DNA of 64,000 nucleotides from Pseudomonas sp. GD03919 (GTDB lineage: Bacteria; Pseudomonadota; Gammaproteobacteria; Pseudomonadales; Pseudomonadaceae): assembly GCF_029814935.1 (NCBI RefSeq), contig NZ_CP104582.1, forward strand, positions 1,116,001 through 1,180,000, read 5' to 3'. The position numbers and the translations under genes were made by a program. This document shows, piece by piece, positions 43,539-54,225 of this stretch; the stretch's first letter is position 1, and each line of letters begins with the position of its first letter. The notes under the pieces are model-generated. The model saw nothing but the letters and a program-made list of their open reading frames with translations, had not been told where the DNA came from and did no database searches.

Positions 43539-43573
43539 AAGCCGCGGCAAGTCGAACTTGTCGCGGCTTTTTG
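43539..43573 (+). terminator. Terminator of queA-secF operon
   Basis: AAGCCGCGGCAAGT-CGA-ACTTGTCGCGGCTT, a long stem with one G/T pair, followed by T residues. Lies 30 bases after secF. Confidence 0.85.
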
Positions 43574-43625
43574 CTGTCCCAGGCAGGGAGAAGGGCGCGA
43601 GTCGCCGAGCCTAGGAGACACAAAA

Positions 43626-44168
43626 ATGAATAAATCAATGTTGGTAGGTGCCGTACTGGGTGCTGTGGGTGTGACCGCTGGTGGTGCCGTAGCAACCTAC
43701 AGCCTGGTTGATCGCGGGCCGGATTATGCCGAGGTGCTGGCGGTAACGCCGATCAACGAAACCGTTAAAACGCCGCGTGAGGTCTGCCAGGATGTCACCG
43801 TCACCCGCCAGCGTCCGGTGCAGGATCAGCACCAGATCGCCGGCACGGCCATCGGCGCCATTGCCGGAGGCCTGCTGGGTAATCAGGTGGGGGGTGGCAC
43901 GGGCAAGAAGATCGCGACCGTCGCGGGTGCGGTTGGCGGCGGTTATGCCGGCAACAAGATTCAGGAAGGCATGCAGCAGCGTGACACCTACACCACCACC
44001 GAAACCCGCTGCAACACCGTGACCGATACCAGCGAGAAGCTGGTGGGCTATGACGTGAAGTACCAGTTGGGCGAGCAGGTTGGCACCGTACGCATGGATC
44101 GTGATCCGGGTAGCCGTATCCCGGTCAACAAGCAGGGCGAGTTGGTGCTGGTGCAGCAGACCCAGTAA
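43626..44168 (+). CDS. Glycine-zipper 2TM domain protein
   Basis: 180 residues. An N-terminal hydrophobic helix (about 5-27, MLVGAVLGAVGVTAGGAVAT) acts as anchor or uncleaved signal. The central glycine zipper (IAGTAIGAIAGGLLGNQVGG, then IATVAGAVGGGYAGNK) is typical of envelope 2TM proteins of the Rickettsia 17-kDa-antigen type; the C-terminal third is beta-rich. Stands alone, flanked by terminators. Probably contributes to envelope integrity; specific role unknown. Confidence 0.85.
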   Translation: MNKSMLVGAVLGAVGVTAGGAVATYSLVDRGPDYAEVLAVTPINETVKTPREVCQDVTVTRQRPVQDQHQIAGTAIGAIAGGLLGNQVGGGTGKKIATVAGAVGGGYAGNKIQEGMQQRDTYTTTETRCNTVTDTSEKLVGYDVKYQLGEQVGTVRMDRDPGSRIPVNKQGELVLVQQTQ

Positions 44169-44183
44169 GAAACTCAAGCCACA

Positions 44184-44209
44184 AAAAAACGCCCCTCGGG
44201 GCGTTTTTT
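44184..44209. terminator. Bidirectional terminator
   Basis: AAAAAACGCCCC-TC-GGGGCGTTTTTT, a symmetrical hairpin between the glycine-zipper gene and the end of suhB; works for both strands. Confidence 0.9.
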
Positions 44210-44251
44210 CTGGCCTGCCATCCTTGGCAGTCACAATCTCGTGGCAGATAC

Positions 44252-45067
44252 TCAGCGCTTCATCGATGGCGCCAGGTGCGGCTGGATCGCGGTCAGCACG
44301 GCCTTGAAGCATTTGGTGTTGCCGGCAACGATCTGGCCTTTCTCGAGGAACTCGTGGCCCCCGGTGAAATCGCTGACCAGGCCGCCTGCTTCTTGAATCA
44401 GCAGGGCGCCAGCTGCCATGTCCCACTCGGACAAGCCGAATTCCCAGAAGGCGTCATAGCGGCCGGCTGCGACATAGGCCAGGTCCAGGCTGGCTGCGCC
44501 GGCACGGCGAATGCCGGCGGTCTGGCCGGTCAGGCTGCGGAACATGTTCAGGTAGTTGTCCAGGTGATCGAGCTGGCCGTCACGGAACGGAAAGCCGGTG
44601 CCGAGCAGGGCGCCGTCGAGGCTCTTGCGGTTGCTGACGCGCAGGCGGCGACCGTTGAGGGCGGCGCCGCGGCCGCGGCTGGCGGTGAATTCTTCCTGGC
44701 GCACCGGGTCGAGGACGATGGCGTGCTCAAGGCGGCCGCGGTATTTGCAGGCGATGCTGATGGCAAAGTGCGGTACGCCGCGAACGAAGTTGGTGGTGCC
44801 GTCCAGCGGGTCGATGATCCACTGGTAGTCGGCGCCGTCGCCGCTGCCTTCCAGCACGCCGCCTTCCTCGCCCAGGAAGCTGTGGGTCGGGTAGGCCTTG
44901 CGGATGGCCTGGACGATCATCAGCTCAGCGGCTTTGTCGACCTCGGTGACGTAATCCTTGGCGTCCTTCTCGTCGACCGAGATGACATCCAGGCGCTCGA
45001 TCGAGCGAAAGATCATTTCACCGGCGCTACGAGCGGCGCGCAGGGCGATATTCAGCATGGGCTGCAT
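44252..45067 (-). CDS. suhB: Inositol-1-monophosphatase family protein SuhB
   Basis: 271 residues, close to P. aeruginosa SuhB in length and sequence as remembered. Metal-binding motifs FLGEEGG, DPLDGTTNF and SEWDMAAGALL are complete. Besides phosphatase activity SuhB assists rRNA transcription antitermination, and in P. aeruginosa influences virulence gene expression. Only core-genome gene here on the minus strand; divergent from trmJ. Confidence 0.96.
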   Translation of the reverse strand: MQPMLNIALRAARSAGEMIFRSIERLDVISVDEKDAKDYVTEVDKAAELMIVQAIRKAYPTHSFLGEEGGVLEGSGDGADYQWIIDPLDGTTNFVRGVPHFAISIACKYRGRLEHAIVLDPVRQEEFTASRGRGAALNGRRLRVSNRKSLDGALLGTGFPFRDGQLDHLDNYLNMFRSLTGQTAGIRRAGAASLDLAYVAAGRYDAFWEFGLSEWDMAAGALLIQEAGGLVSDFTGGHEFLEKGQIVAGNTKCFKAVLTAIQPHLAPSMKR

Positions 45068-45203
45068 GGGCGGTTCACCTGGGGCGTTAAAGAAAGCCGG
45101 CCATGTTAGCAGAAAACCGTTGCCGATGAAGCGCCGTCTGTACGCTGCATGGCATTAATCGAAGGGCTTGGGTAAGATCGTCGCCCCCTTGAGATTTCTG
45201 AGA

Positions 45204-45992
45204 GTGTCTGCGTTGCTGGACAATATTCGCGTGGTTTTGGTGGGCACCAGTCATCCGGGCAATATCGGCGGTGCCGCGCGGGCGATGAAAAACATGGGGC
45301 TGTCGCGTCTGGTATTGGTGGCTCCCGAAGATTTCCCCAGTGGCGAGGCTGTCGCGCGCGCGTCCGGTGCGACCGATGTGCTGGATGCCGCGCAGGTGGT
45401 CGATAGCCTGGAGGAAGCGCTGGTGGGCTGCACCCTGGTGGTCGGCACCAGTGCGCGCGATCGACGCATCCCCTGGCCGCTGCTCGATCCGCGCGAATGC
45501 GCTGTGGCCAGCTGTGAGCAGGCTGCTGCAGGTGGTGAGGTGGCGTTGGTCTTCGGTCGTGAATATGCCGGCCTGACCAACGAAGAGTTGCAGCGATGTC
45601 AGTACCACGTGCATATCCCGTCCAACCCGGAATTCAGTTCGCTGAATCTGGCGGCGGCGGTTCAGGTGCTGGCCTATGAAGTGCGCATGGCCTGGCTGAC
45701 GGCCTCGAGTCTGCCGACCAAGGTAGAGAAGCTGGAGTCGACGGCGATGCTCAATGCTCAGGCGGCGACCGCGGACGAGCTGGAGTCCTTCTACGATCAT
45801 CTGCGGCGCGTGCTGGTGATGATCGGTTTTCTCGATCCACAGAAGCCGCGGCACCTGATGACGCGTCTGCGCCGACTGTATGGGCGCAGTGCGGTGAGCA
45901 AGTTGGAAATGAATATCCTGCGCGGCATCCTGACCGAGACGGAGAAGGCCGTGCGTGGAGAGTCTCACAAGCAGGGGAAGTCTGATGTTTGA
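45204..45992 (+). CDS. trmJ: tRNA (cytidine/uridine-32 2'-O) methyltransferase
   Basis: SPOUT-class enzyme of about 260 residues. [55 protein letters not shown] and [13 protein letters not shown] match TrmJ. Start is GTG 45204 or TTG 45213; the latter gives the MLDNIRVV start seen in relatives. Methylates ribose 32 in the anticodon loop. Its end overlaps cysE by eight bases. Confidence 0.95.
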   Translation: MSALLDNIRVVLVGTSHPGNIGGAARAMKNMGLSRLVLVAPEDFPSGEAVARASGATDVLDAAQVVDSLEEALVGCTLVVGTSARDRRIPWPLLDPRECAVASCEQAAAGGEVALVFGREYAGLTNEELQRCQYHVHIPSNPEFSSLNLAAAVQVLAYEVRMAWLTASSLPTKVEKLESTAMLNAQAATADELESFYDHLRRVLVMIGFLDPQKPRHLMTRLRRLYGRSAVSKLEMNILRGILTETEKAVRGESHKQGKSDV

Positions 45993-46770
45993 GCGCATGC
46001 GAGAAGATATCCAGAGCGTTTTTCACCGTGATCCGGCGGCGCGCAATGCGTTCGAGGTGGTGACCTGCTATCCCGGGCTGCACGCTGTCTGGCTGCATCG
46101 CGTGGCGCACGCGCTGTGGCGTTCGGGCTGGAAGTGGCTGGCGCGCGTGGTCTCCAACTTCGGGCGCTGGATGACCGGTATCGAAATTCATCCGGGGGCG
46201 AAGATCGGGCGGCGTTTCTTCATCGATCACGGTATGGGCATCGTCATTGGTGAAACCGCCGAGATCGGTAACGACGTGACCCTTTACCAGGGGGTCACCC
46301 TCGGTGGCACCAGTTGGAACAAGGGCAAGCGTCACCCGACTCTGGAAGATGGGGTGGTGGTGGGGGCTGGTGCCAAGGTGCTGGGGCCGTTCACTGTCGG
46401 GGCTGGTGCCAAGATCGGCTCCAACGCGGTGGTGACCAGGGCGGTGCCGGCCGGGGCGACGGCAGTTGGCATTCCCGGCAAGATCATCGTCAAGTCTGAT
46501 GACGAGCAGGAAGCCAAGCGTCAGGCCATGGCTGAGAAGATCGGCTTCGACGCCTACGGCGTGGGTCAGGATATGCCGGACCCGGTTGCCCGTGCCATCG
46601 GTCAGTTGCTCGATCACCTGCATGCAGTCGATGGTCGTCTGGAAGGGATGTGCAAGGCGCTGACGGCGCTCGGCAGTGATTATTGCGCCAAGGATCTGCC
46701 GACCTTGCGCGACGAGGACTTCGCCGATGTGTGCAAGGATCAGCAGCAGGGCGACAAGCCGGCTGCCTGA
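45985..46770 (+). CDS. cysE: Serine O-acetyltransferase
   Basis: 261 residues from ATG 45985 with GGGGAAG upstream. The left-handed beta-helix hexapeptide repeats ([58 protein letters not shown]) are complete, with catalytic His in IDHGMG. It makes O-acetylserine, the precursor of cysteine, which is the sulfur source of IscS encoded next. Confidence 0.96.
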   Translation: MFERMREDIQSVFHRDPAARNAFEVVTCYPGLHAVWLHRVAHALWRSGWKWLARVVSNFGRWMTGIEIHPGAKIGRRFFIDHGMGIVIGETAEIGNDVTLYQGVTLGGTSWNKGKRHPTLEDGVVVGAGAKVLGPFTVGAGAKIGSNAVVTRAVPAGATAVGIPGKIIVKSDDEQEAKRQAMAEKIGFDAYGVGQDMPDPVARAIGQLLDHLHAVDGRLEGMCKALTALGSDYCAKDLPTLRDEDFADVCKDQQQGDKPAA

Positions 46771-46843
46771 TGCGGCGGGAGGCGGGCTTTGCTATGATGC
46801 CGCCTCCTTCTTGTGCGCAAGCCTGAGTAAATCAATAGGTCTT

Positions 46844-46868
46844 ATAGTTGACTTAAATACTCGGGAAT
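46844..46868 (+). promoter_or_regulatory. IscR type 1 operator over isc promoter
   Basis: ATAGTTGACTTAAATACTCG and the next five bases agree well with the type 1 IscR site of other proteobacteria. It covers the -35 box of the promoter at 46848-46876, so [2Fe-2S]-IscR would repress the operon when clusters are plentiful. Confidence 0.8.
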
Positions 46869-46876
46869 CGCATACT
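46848..46876 (+). promoter_or_regulatory. isc operon promoter
   Basis: TTGACT (46848-46853), 17-base spacer, CATACT (46871-46876); the iscR ATG follows 31 bases later. Confidence 0.8.
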
Positions 46877-46907
46877 TCATGGCACTTCAGTGATTCGTGG
46901 TAGAGCC

Positions 46908-47399
46908 ATGCGACTGACCACCAAAGGCCGTTACGCCGTTACCGCCATGCTCGATCTGGCGCTGCACGCGCAGCACGGTCCCGTTTCCTTGGCTGATATT
47001 TCCGAGCGGCAGGGCATTTCCCTGTCTTATCTCGAGCAACTGTTCGCCAAGCTGCGCCGTGGCAGCCTGGTTTCCAGTGTGCGCGGGCCGGGCGGCGGTT
47101 ATCAGCTGTCACGCGACATGCGCGGCATTCAGGTGGCTCAGGTGATCGATGCGGTCAACGAGTCGGTGGATGCCACGCGTTGCCAGGGGCAGGGTGATTG
47201 CCATGCCGGTGACACCTGTCTGACCCACCACCTGTGGTGTGACCTCAGCCAGCAGATTCATGAATTCCTCAGTGGCATCAGCCTGGCCGACCTGGTCGCG
47301 CGCCATGAGGTGCAGGAAGTGGCCTTGCGTCAGGATCAGCGTCGCTGCTCTGGCAAGGCGCCACGCCTGGATAAGATTGAAGCGTCCGCCGTCGAATGA
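46908..47399 (+). CDS. iscR: Iron-sulfur cluster regulator IscR
   Basis: 163 residues, Rrf2 family. Winged helix [19 protein letters not shown] onward, recognition region [20 protein letters not shown]; [2Fe-2S] ligands Cys92, Cys98, Cys104 and His107 all present. Starts at ATG 46908, giving the conserved length. Represses its own operon when holding a cluster. Confidence 0.97.
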   Translation: MRLTTKGRYAVTAMLDLALHAQHGPVSLADISERQGISLSYLEQLFAKLRRGSLVSSVRGPGGGYQLSRDMRGIQVAQVIDAVNESVDATRCQGQGDCHAGDTCLTHHLWCDLSQQIHEFLSGISLADLVARHEVQEVALRQDQRRCSGKAPRLDKIEASAVE

Positions 47400-47428
47400 G
47401 CGGTGCGCTTGCCGATAGGAGAAGTCTG

Positions 47429-48643
47429 ATGAAATTGCCTATTTACCTCGATTATTCCGCTACCACGCCGGTCGATCCGCGTGTGGCGCAGAAAATGAGC
47501 GAGTGCCTGCTGGTCGATGGTAACTTCGGCAACCCGGCTTCGCGCTCGCATGTGTTTGGCTGGAAGGCTGAAGAAGCGGTGGAGAATGCCCGCCGTCAGG
47601 TCGCCGAACTGGTCAATGCCGACCCGCGCGAAATTGTCTGGACCAGTGGTGCAACCGAGTCCAACAACCTGGCGATCAAGGGTGTTGCGCACTTCTACGC
47701 CAGCAAGGGCAAGCACATCATCACCTCGAAGATCGAGCACAAGGCGGTGTTGGATACGACCCGCCAGCTCGAACGCGAAGGCTTCGAGGTGACTTATCTG
47801 GAGCCAGGCGAAGATGGCCTGATCACCCCGGCCATGGTCGAAGCCGCGCTGCGTGACGACACCACGCTGGTGTCGGTCATGCACGTCAACAACGAGATCG
47901 GCACCATCAACGACATCGCCGCCATCGGCGAGCTGACCCGCTCCCGTGGTGTGCTGCTGCATGTCGATGCCGCGCAGTCCACCGGCAAGGTGGAAATCGA
48001 TCTGGAGAAGATGAAGGTCGACCTGATGTCCTTCTCCGCGCACAAGACCTATGGCCCGAAAGGCGTGGGCGCCCTTTACGTGCGCCGCAAGCCGCGTGTG
48101 CGTCTGGAAGCGCAGACCCACGGTGGCGGCCATGAGCGTGGCATGCGCTCCGGCACCCTGGCCACTCACCAGTGCGTCGGCATGGGCGAAGCCTTCCGCA
48201 TCGCCAAGGAAGAGATGGCGGCGGAAAACCAGCGCATCACTGCGCTGCGTGATCGCTTCTACCGCCAGCTCGAAGGCATGGAAGAGCTGTACGTCAACGG
48301 CAGCCTGACTGCTCGTGTGCCGCACAACCTCAACCTGAGTTTCAACTACGTCGAGGGCGAGTCGCTGATCATGGCGCTCAAGGACCTCGCCGTATCGTCC
48401 GGTTCGGCGTGCACTTCGGCTTCCCTGGAGCCGTCCTACGTACTGCGTGCTCTGGGCCGTAACGACGAGCTGGCGCACAGTTCGATTCGCTTCACCTTCG
48501 GTCGTTTCACCACTGAAGAAGAGGTCGATTACGCTGCCGCCAAGGTTCGTGAGGCTGTGGATAAGCTGCGCGAACTGTCGCCCCTGTGGGATATGTTCAA
48601 AGAAGGTGTCGACCTTTCCTCCGTGGAATGGGCAGCACACTGA
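47429..48643 (+). CDS. iscS: Cysteine desulfurase
   Basis: 404 residues. PLP lysine Lys206 in [10 protein letters not shown]; catalytic Cys328 in the flexible loop [11 protein letters not shown]. Removes sulfur from cysteine and passes it to IscU and other acceptors. ATAGGAGAAG precedes the ATG. Same length and residue numbers as E. coli IscS. Confidence 0.98.
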   Translation: MKLPIYLDYSATTPVDPRVAQKMSECLLVDGNFGNPASRSHVFGWKAEEAVENARRQVAELVNADPREIVWTSGATESNNLAIKGVAHFYASKGKHIITSKIEHKAVLDTTRQLEREGFEVTYLEPGEDGLITPAMVEAALRDDTTLVSVMHVNNEIGTINDIAAIGELTRSRGVLLHVDAAQSTGKVEIDLEKMKVDLMSFSAHKTYGPKGVGALYVRRKPRVRLEAQTHGGGHERGMRSGTLATHQCVGMGEAFRIAKEEMAAENQRITALRDRFYRQLEGMEELYVNGSLTARVPHNLNLSFNYVEGESLIMALKDLAVSSGSACTSASLEPSYVLRALGRNDELAHSSIRFTFGRFTTEEEVDYAAAKVREAVDKLRELSPLWDMFKEGVDLSSVEWAAH

Positions 48644-48686
48644 TAGCTGCCTGAAGAGCGGCACCTGATGAGAGAGGAAGTACAGC

Positions 48687-49073
48687 ATGGCTTACAGTGA
48701 CAAGGTCATTGACCACTACGAAAACCCGCGTAACGTCGGCAAGCTGAACGCCGAAGATCCCGATGTTGGCACCGGTATGGTCGGCGCGCCGGCCTGCGGC
48801 GACGTCATGCGTCTGCAGATCAAGGTCAACGAAAGCGGCGTGATCGAAGACGCCAAGTTCAAGACCTATGGCTGTGGTTCGGCGATTGCCTCCAGCTCCC
48901 TCGCCACCGAGTGGATGAAGGGCAAGACCCTGGATGAAGCCGAGAGCATCAAGAACACCCAGCTCGCCGAAGAACTGGCACTGCCACCGGTGAAAATTCA
49001 CTGCTCCGTGCTCGCCGAAGACGCCATCAAGGCCGCCGTGCGCGACTACAAGCAGAAGAAAGGCTTGCTCTGA
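48687..49073 (+). CDS. iscU: Iron-sulfur cluster scaffold IscU
   Basis: 128 residues. Cluster ligands Cys37, Asp39, Cys63, His105 and Cys106 are present, and the HscA-binding LPPVK at 99-103. Site of cluster assembly. Confidence 0.98.
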   Translation: MAYSDKVIDHYENPRNVGKLNAEDPDVGTGMVGAPACGDVMRLQIKVNESGVIEDAKFKTYGCGSAIASSSLATEWMKGKTLDEAESIKNTQLAEELALPPVKIHCSVLAEDAIKAAVRDYKQKKGLL

Positions 49074-49086
49074 TACGAGGTTTGTA

Positions 49087-49410
49087 ATGGCCATCACCAT
49101 GTCTGAAGCAGCTGCCCGTCACGTGCAGCGCTCTCTCGAAGGGCGCGGCAAGGGCGAGGGTATTCGTCTCGGTGTGCGTACTACCGGTTGTTCCGGCCTG
49201 GCCTACGTGCTCGAGTTCGTTGACGAATTGGCGGCCGAGGATCAGGTATTCGAAAGCCATGGCGTCAAGGTGATCATCGATCCCAAGAGCCTGGTCTATC
49301 TCGATGGCACCGAGTTGGACTTCGTCAAGGAAGGTCTCAACGAGGGCTTCAAGTTCAACAACCCCAACGTGCGCGGCGAATGTGGTTGCGGCGAAAGCTT
49401 CAATGTCTGA
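49087..49410 (+). CDS. iscA: Iron-sulfur carrier IscA
   Basis: 107 residues, A-type carrier with Cys35 in TTGCSGLAY and Cys99/Cys101 in GECGCGESF. Delivers clusters, chiefly to [4Fe-4S] proteins. Confidence 0.97.
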   Translation: MAITMSEAAARHVQRSLEGRGKGEGIRLGVRTTGCSGLAYVLEFVDELAAEDQVFESHGVKVIIDPKSLVYLDGTELDFVKEGLNEGFKFNNPNVRGECGCGESFNV

Positions 49411-49418
49411 GGCCCTGA

Positions 49419-49940
49419 ATGGGTAATCCCTGCCATTTCGCTCTGTTCGACCTGCAGCCGAGCTTTCGTCTGGATCTGGATCAACTGGCTGCGCGTTACC
49501 GTGAGCTGGCGCGTCAGGTTCATCCTGACCGTTTCGCCGATGCCGGCGAGCGTGAGCAGCGCCTGGCGCTGGAGCGCTCGGCCTGTCTCAACGAGGCGTA
49601 TCAGATTCTGAAAACGCCATCGCAGCGTGCCCGTTACCTGCTGGCCATGCGTGGGCCGGAGCTTCCGCTGGAAGTGACGGTGCAGGATCCGGATTTTCTC
49701 CTGCAGCAGATGCAGCTGCGCGAAGAGCTGGAAGAGCTGCAGGACGACGCCGACCTGGCTGGTGTCGCGGCCTTCAAGCGTCGCCTGAAGACCGCTCAGG
49801 AGGCGCTCAATGAGCGCTTCGCGGCATGCTGGGACGACGATGCTCGTCGCGAAGAGGCTGAGCGCCTGATGCGGCGGATGCAGTTTCTCGACAAGCTCTC
49901 CCATGAAGTGCGCCAACTAGAAGAGCGCCTCGACGATTAA
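49419..49940 (+). CDS. hscB: Co-chaperone HscB
   Basis: 173 residues. J domain with [10 protein letters not shown] and [16 protein letters not shown]-terminal helical IscU-binding domain. Presents IscU to HscA and stimulates its ATPase. Confidence 0.96.
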   Translation: MGNPCHFALFDLQPSFRLDLDQLAARYRELARQVHPDRFADAGEREQRLALERSACLNEAYQILKTPSQRARYLLAMRGPELPLEVTVQDPDFLLQQMQLREELEELQDDADLAGVAAFKRRLKTAQEALNERFAACWDDDARREEAERLMRRMQFLDKLSHEVRQLEERLDD

Positions 49941-49985
49941 CCTGTGGGTTGCCTCGGCAGCCTGCCTGATGATTTCAAGAAGACC

Positions 49986-51851
49986 ATGGCCTTATTGCAG
50001 ATCGCCGAGCCAGGACAGAGCCCGCAACCGCACCAGCGTCGGCTGGCAGTGGGTATTGACCTGGGCACCACCAATTCACTGGTCGCTGCCGTGCGCAGTG
50101 GTCTGGCCGAGCCTCTGGCCGATGCTGCCGGCAAGGTCATCCTGCCTTCGGCGGTGCGTTATCACGCCGCCAGCATCGAGGTCGGCGAGTCGGCCAAGGC
50201 TGCTGCTGCCAGTGATCCGTTGAACACCGTGTTGTCGGTCAAGCGTCTGATGGGCCGCGGTATCGCCGATGTGCATCAGCTTGGCGAGCAATTGCCCTAT
50301 CGCTTCGTGGCGGGCGAGTCGCACATGCCCTTCATCGAAACGGTGCAGGGGGCGAAGAGTCCGGTCGAGGTGTCCGCCGAAATTCTCAAGTCGCTGCGTT
50401 TGCGTGCCGAGCAAGCGCTGGGTGGCGAGTTGGTGGGCGCGGTGATTACCGTGCCGGCCTACTTCGATGACGCGCAGCGTCAGGCCACCAAGGATGCCGC
50501 GCGTCTTGCCGGCCTTAGCGTTCTGCGTCTGCTCAACGAACCCACTGCTGCCGCTGTCGCCTATGGTCTGGATCAGAAGGCCGAAGGCGTGGTTGCCATC
50601 TATGACCTGGGCGGCGGCACCTTTGATATTTCCATCCTGCGCCTGACCGGCGGTGTTTTCGAGGTGCTGGCCACCGGTGGCGACAGCGCCCTGGGTGGCG
50701 ACGACTTCGATCATGCCATTGCCGACTGGATCATCCAGCAGGCCGGGATTTCCAGTGATCTCGACCCGGCTGCGCAGCGCAGCCTGCTGCAGGCGGCCTG
50801 CGCTGCGAAAGAGGCGCTGACCGAGGCGGACAGCACTGAACTGAGTCATGGCGACTGGCGCGCTGTGTTGAGTCGCGAGCAGTTCGAGGCGCTGATCGAA
50901 CCGATGGTGGCGCGCAGCCTCAAGGCTTGCCGTCGCGCTGTACGAGATTCGGGCGTCGAGCTGGAAGAGGTCAGTGCCGTGGTCATGGTGGGCGGCTCGA
51001 CCCGCGTGCCGCGTGTGCGCGAGGCGGTAGGCGAGTTGTTCGGTCGCGCGCCGCTGACCAATATCGATCCTGATCAGGTGGTGGCCATCGGTGCAGCAAT
51101 CCAGGCCGATGCCCTGGCGGGTAATCAGCGTGGTGATGGCGAAGAGTTGCTGCTGCTGGATGTGATTCCACTGTCGCTCGGCCTGGAAACCATGGGCGGG
51201 CTGATGGAAAAGGTGATTCCGCGCAATACCACCATCCCGGTGGCGCGTGCGCAGGAATTCACCACCTACAAGGATGGCCAGACGGCCATGATGATTCATG
51301 TGCTGCAGGGCGAGCGCGAACTGATCGCCGACTGCCGTTCGCTGGCGCGCTTCGAGCTGCGCGGCATCCCGCCGATGGTCGCGGGTGCAGCGAAGATTCG
51401 CGTGACCTTCCAGGTCGATGCCGATGGCCTGCTCAGTGTCGCGGCGCGGGAATTGAGCTCCGGCATCGAGTCGAGCATCCAGGTCAAGCCGTCCTATGGT
51501 CTGACTGATGGCGAGATCGCGCGCATGCTGCAGGACTCCTTCCAGAACGCCGGCGACGACAAGGCCGCGCGCGTGTTGCGCGAGCAGCAGGTCGATGCGC
51601 AGCGTCTGATCGAGGCGGTCGAAGGCGCGCTGGAGGTCGATGGCGAGCGCCTGCTGGATGCCGAGGAGCGCGCCGTCATCGAACTGCAGGTGCAGGAGTT
51701 GCGCGAGCTGCTGGCCGGCAACGATGGCCTGGCCATCGAGCGTCAGACCAAGCGCCTGTCGCAGGTGACCGACGCATTCGCGGCCAGGCGCCTGGATTCG
51801 ACGGTCAAGGCCGCGCTGGCCGGGCGCAATCTCAACGAGATCGAGGAATAA
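49986..51851 (+). CDS. hscA: Hsp70-type chaperone HscA
   Basis: 621 residues from ATG 49986; the open frame begins earlier at 49944 but this start gives the family length. ATPase domain with [28 protein letters not shown] and [14 protein letters not shown]; substrate domain and helical lid follow. Releases clusters from IscU. Confidence 0.97.
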   Translation: MALLQIAEPGQSPQPHQRRLAVGIDLGTTNSLVAAVRSGLAEPLADAAGKVILPSAVRYHAASIEVGESAKAAAASDPLNTVLSVKRLMGRGIADVHQLGEQLPYRFVAGESHMPFIETVQGAKSPVEVSAEILKSLRLRAEQALGGELVGAVITVPAYFDDAQRQATKDAARLAGLSVLRLLNEPTAAAVAYGLDQKAEGVVAIYDLGGGTFDISILRLTGGVFEVLATGGDSALGGDDFDHAIADWIIQQAGISSDLDPAAQRSLLQAACAAKEALTEADSTELSHGDWRAVLSREQFEALIEPMVARSLKACRRAVRDSGVELEEVSAVVMVGGSTRVPRVREAVGELFGRAPLTNIDPDQVVAIGAAIQADALAGNQRGDGEELLLLDVIPLSLGLETMGGLMEKVIPRNTTIPVARAQEFTTYKDGQTAMMIHVLQGERELIADCRSLARFELRGIPPMVAGAAKIRVTFQVDADGLLSVAARELSSGIESSIQVKPSYGLTDGEIARMLQDSFQNAGDDKAARVLREQQVDAQRLIEAVEGALEVDGERLLDAEERAVIELQVQELRELLAGNDGLAIERQTKRLSQVTDAFAARRLDSTVKAALAGRNLNEIEE

Positions 51852-51855
51852 TTTG

Positions 51856-52197
51856 ATGCCGCAGGTAATTTTTCTGCCTCACGAGCGCTTCTGCCCGGAT
51901 GGCCTGGTGGTCGAGGCCGAGCCCGGCATTTCCATTCTCGAGTTGGCGCATGAGCACCATATCGAGATGGAAAGCGCCTGTGGCGGCGTCTGCGCCTGCA
52001 CCACCTGTCACTGCATCGTGCGCGAGGGCTTCGACTCGCTGAACGAGGCGGACGAGCTGGAAGAGGACTATCTGGACAAGGCCTGGGGGCTCGAGGCGCA
52101 GTCGCGCCTGGCCTGTCAGGCCATTGTCGGTGAGGAAGACCTCACCGTCGAGATTCCCAAGTATTCGCTCAATCACGCGGCCGAAGCGCCGCACTGA
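51856..52197 (+). CDS. fdx: Isc-type [2Fe-2S] ferredoxin
   Basis: 113 residues from ATG 51856. Ligands Cys42, Cys48, Cys51 and Cys87, with extra Cys46 and Cys53 as in other Isc ferredoxins. Supplies electrons for cluster building. Confidence 0.97.
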   Translation: MPQVIFLPHERFCPDGLVVEAEPGISILELAHEHHIEMESACGGVCACTTCHCIVREGFDSLNEADELEEDYLDKAWGLEAQSRLACQAIVGEEDLTVEIPKYSLNHAAEAPH

Positions 52198-52206
52198 CAG
52201 GCAACT

Positions 52207-52250
52207 CCCTCATCCGGCGCTTCGCGCCACCTTCTCCCAAGGGGAGAAGG
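52207..52250. repeat. Dispersed intergenic repeat (REP-like)
   Basis: Contains two adjoining inverted repeats: GGCGC-TTC-GCGCC and CCTTCTCCC-AA-GGGGAGAAGG. The string CCCTCATCC...CCTTCTCCC is familiar to me as a repeat found many times between genes in gammaproteobacteria. Single copy within this window. Confidence 0.6.
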
Positions 52251-52303
52251 GCTCAGGGGAAGTTGTCGCTACGCGACTTTCACGTTAAGTGGGAAGCATG
52301 ATC

Positions 52304-52504
52304 ATGAGTCTGAAATGGGTCGATGTACTGGATATCGCCATCGAACTGAGTGAGCAGAAGCCGGATGTCGATCCGCGCTACGTCAACTTCGTCGATCTGC
52401 ACCGCTGGGTCGTGGAGTTGCCGCAGTTCTCCGATGACCCGCAGCGCGGGGGTGAGAAGGTGCTGGAGGCGATACAGGCCGCCTGGATCGAAGAGCTCGA
52501 CTGA
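52304..52504 (+). CDS. iscX: Iron-sulfur assembly protein IscX
   Basis: 66 residues from ATG 52304, seven bases after GGGAAG; upstream in-frame starts lack spacing. LKWVDVLDIAIELSEQ and the acidic DPRYVNFVDLHRWV surface are typical. Binds IscS and iron and tunes the assembly rate. Separated from fdx by the repeat. Confidence 0.95.
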   Translation: MSLKWVDVLDIAIELSEQKPDVDPRYVNFVDLHRWVVELPQFSDDPQRGGEKVLEAIQAAWIEELD

Positions 52505-52542
52505 AACAGGCGCTTACGGCGCCTGGCCTACGCTTTTAACCG

Positions 52543-52572
52543 GAACCCGCGTATAATTCGCGGGTTTAATTT
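52543..52572 (+). terminator. Hairpin after iscX, overlapping possible ndk -10
   Basis: AACCCGCG-TATAATT-CGCGGGTT followed by TAATTTTT. The loop contains TATAAT (52552-52557), which could serve as -10 for ndk; no good -35 box stands 17 bases before it. Confidence 0.7.
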
Positions 52573-52605
52573 TTCGCTTTAACCCTAAAGTTTCTGGAGC
52601 TTCAC

Positions 52606-53037
52606 ATGGCTGTTCAACGTACTTTCTCCATCATCAAGCCTGACGCCGTTGCCAAGAACGTCATCGGTGAGATCACCACCCGTTTCGAAAAGGCCGGCCT
52701 GCGCGTCGTGGCTTCGAAGATGGTGCAACTGTCCGAGCGCGAAGCCGCCGGTTTCTACGCTGAGCACAGCGAGCGCGGCTTCTTTAAGGATCTGGTCGCC
52801 TTCATGACCTCCGGTCCGGTCATCGTTCAGGTTCTGGAAGGCGAGAACGCCGTTGCCAAGAACCGCGAGCTGATGGGCGCCACCAACCCGAAAGAAGCTG
52901 CTCCGGGCACCATCCGTGCCGATTTCGCCGTTTCCATCGACGAAAACGCCGTTCACGGTTCGGATTCCGAAGCTTCCGCTGCTCGCGAGATCGCGTACTT
53001 CTTCTCCGCTACCGAGCTGTGCGCACGCATTCGCTGA
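52606..53037 (+). CDS. ndk: Nucleoside diphosphate kinase
   Basis: 143 residues with catalytic His117 in ENAVHGSDS and the N-terminal [11 protein letters not shown]. Balances nucleoside triphosphates. TCTGGAG supports the start. Confidence 0.98.
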   Translation: MAVQRTFSIIKPDAVAKNVIGEITTRFEKAGLRVVASKMVQLSEREAAGFYAEHSERGFFKDLVAFMTSGPVIVQVLEGENAVAKNRELMGATNPKEAAPGTIRADFAVSIDENAVHGSDSEASAAREIAYFFSATELCARIR

Positions 53038-53063
53038 TTGGCGAATGAAGCGAGGGTGAAGCC

Positions 53064-54212
53064 ATGACCAATACCACCGGCAAGATCAACCTGCTGGGCC
53101 TGACCCAGCCGGAAATGGAACAGTTCTTCGAGTCCATTGGCGAGAAGCGCTTCCGGGCCGGTCAGGTAATGAAGTGGATTCACCACTTTGGCGTCGATGA
53201 TTTCGCCGCCATGACCAATGTCGGCAAGGCCTTGCGCGAAAAGCTCGAGGCCTCTGCCGAGATTCGCGGCCCGGAAGTGGTCAGCGAAAATATTTCCGCC
53301 GATGGCACGCGCAAGTGGGTGGTGCGTGTGGCGTCGGGTAGCTGCGTGGAGACCGTGTACATCCCGCAGAACGGCCGCGGCACCCTGTGTGTCTCGTCGC
53401 AGGCCGGTTGTGCCCTGGACTGCAGCTTCTGCTCCACCGGCAAGCAAGGCTTCAACAGCGACCTGACCAGCGCCGAGATCATCGGCCAGGTGTGGATCGC
53501 CAACAAATCCTTCGGCAGCGTGCCGGCGAAGATCGACCGTGCCATCACCAACGTGGTGATGATGGGCATGGGTGAGCCGCTGCTGAACTTCGATAATGTC
53601 GTCTCCGCCATGCAGATCATGATGGACGACCTCGGCTACGGCATTTCCAAGCGCAAGGTGACCCTGTCCACCTCCGGCGTGGTGCCGATGATCGACAAGC
53701 TGGCCGAAGTCATCGACGTGTCCCTGGCATTGTCGCTGCACGCGCCCAACGACGAGCTGCGCAACCAGTTGGTGCCGATCAACAAGAAGTATCCCCTGGA
53801 CATGTTGCTGGCGGCCTGCAAGCGCTATATCGCCAAGCTCGGCGAGAAGCGCGTGCTGACCATCGAGTACACCCTGCTCAAAGGTGTCAACGATCAGCCC
53901 GAGCACGCTGAGCAGATGGTCGCACTTCTGGCCGATGTCCCTTGCAAGATCAACCTGATTCCGTTTAATCCCTTCCCCTTCTCGGGGTACGAGCGGCCGA
54001 GCAATAACGCCATTCGCCGCTTCCAGGACCTGTTGCACAAGGCCGGGCACAACGTCACGGTGCGCACCACGCGCGGTGATGATATCGATGCGGCGTGCGG
54101 CCAGCTGGTTGGCCAGGTCATGGATCGTACTCGGCGCAGCGAGCGTTACATCGCCGTGCGCCAGCTGGGCAACGAGGCGCAAGAGCCTCATGCTGCCGCC
54201 AATCGAAATTGA
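53064..54212 (+). CDS. rlmN: 23S rRNA m2A2503 / tRNA m2A37 methyltransferase RlmN
   Basis: 382 residues, radical SAM. Cluster cysteines 116, 120 and 123 in [22 protein letters not shown] before it; [13 protein letters not shown] after. Needs a [4Fe-4S] cluster, consistent with the isc genes upstream. Confidence 0.97.
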   Translation: MTNTTGKINLLGLTQPEMEQFFESIGEKRFRAGQVMKWIHHFGVDDFAAMTNVGKALREKLEASAEIRGPEVVSENISADGTRKWVVRVASGSCVETVYIPQNGRGTLCVSSQAGCALDCSFCSTGKQGFNSDLTSAEIIGQVWIANKSFGSVPAKIDRAITNVVMMGMGEPLLNFDNVVSAMQIMMDDLGYGISKRKVTLSTSGVVPMIDKLAEVIDVSLALSLHAPNDELRNQLVPINKKYPLDMLLAACKRYIAKLGEKRVLTIEYTLLKGVNDQPEHAEQMVALLADVPCKINLIPFNPFPFSGYERPSNNAIRRFQDLLHKAGHNVTVRTTRGDDIDAACGQLVGQVMDRTRRSERYIAVRQLGNEAQEPHAAANRN

Positions 54213-54225
54213 AGAGAGGATCTCC

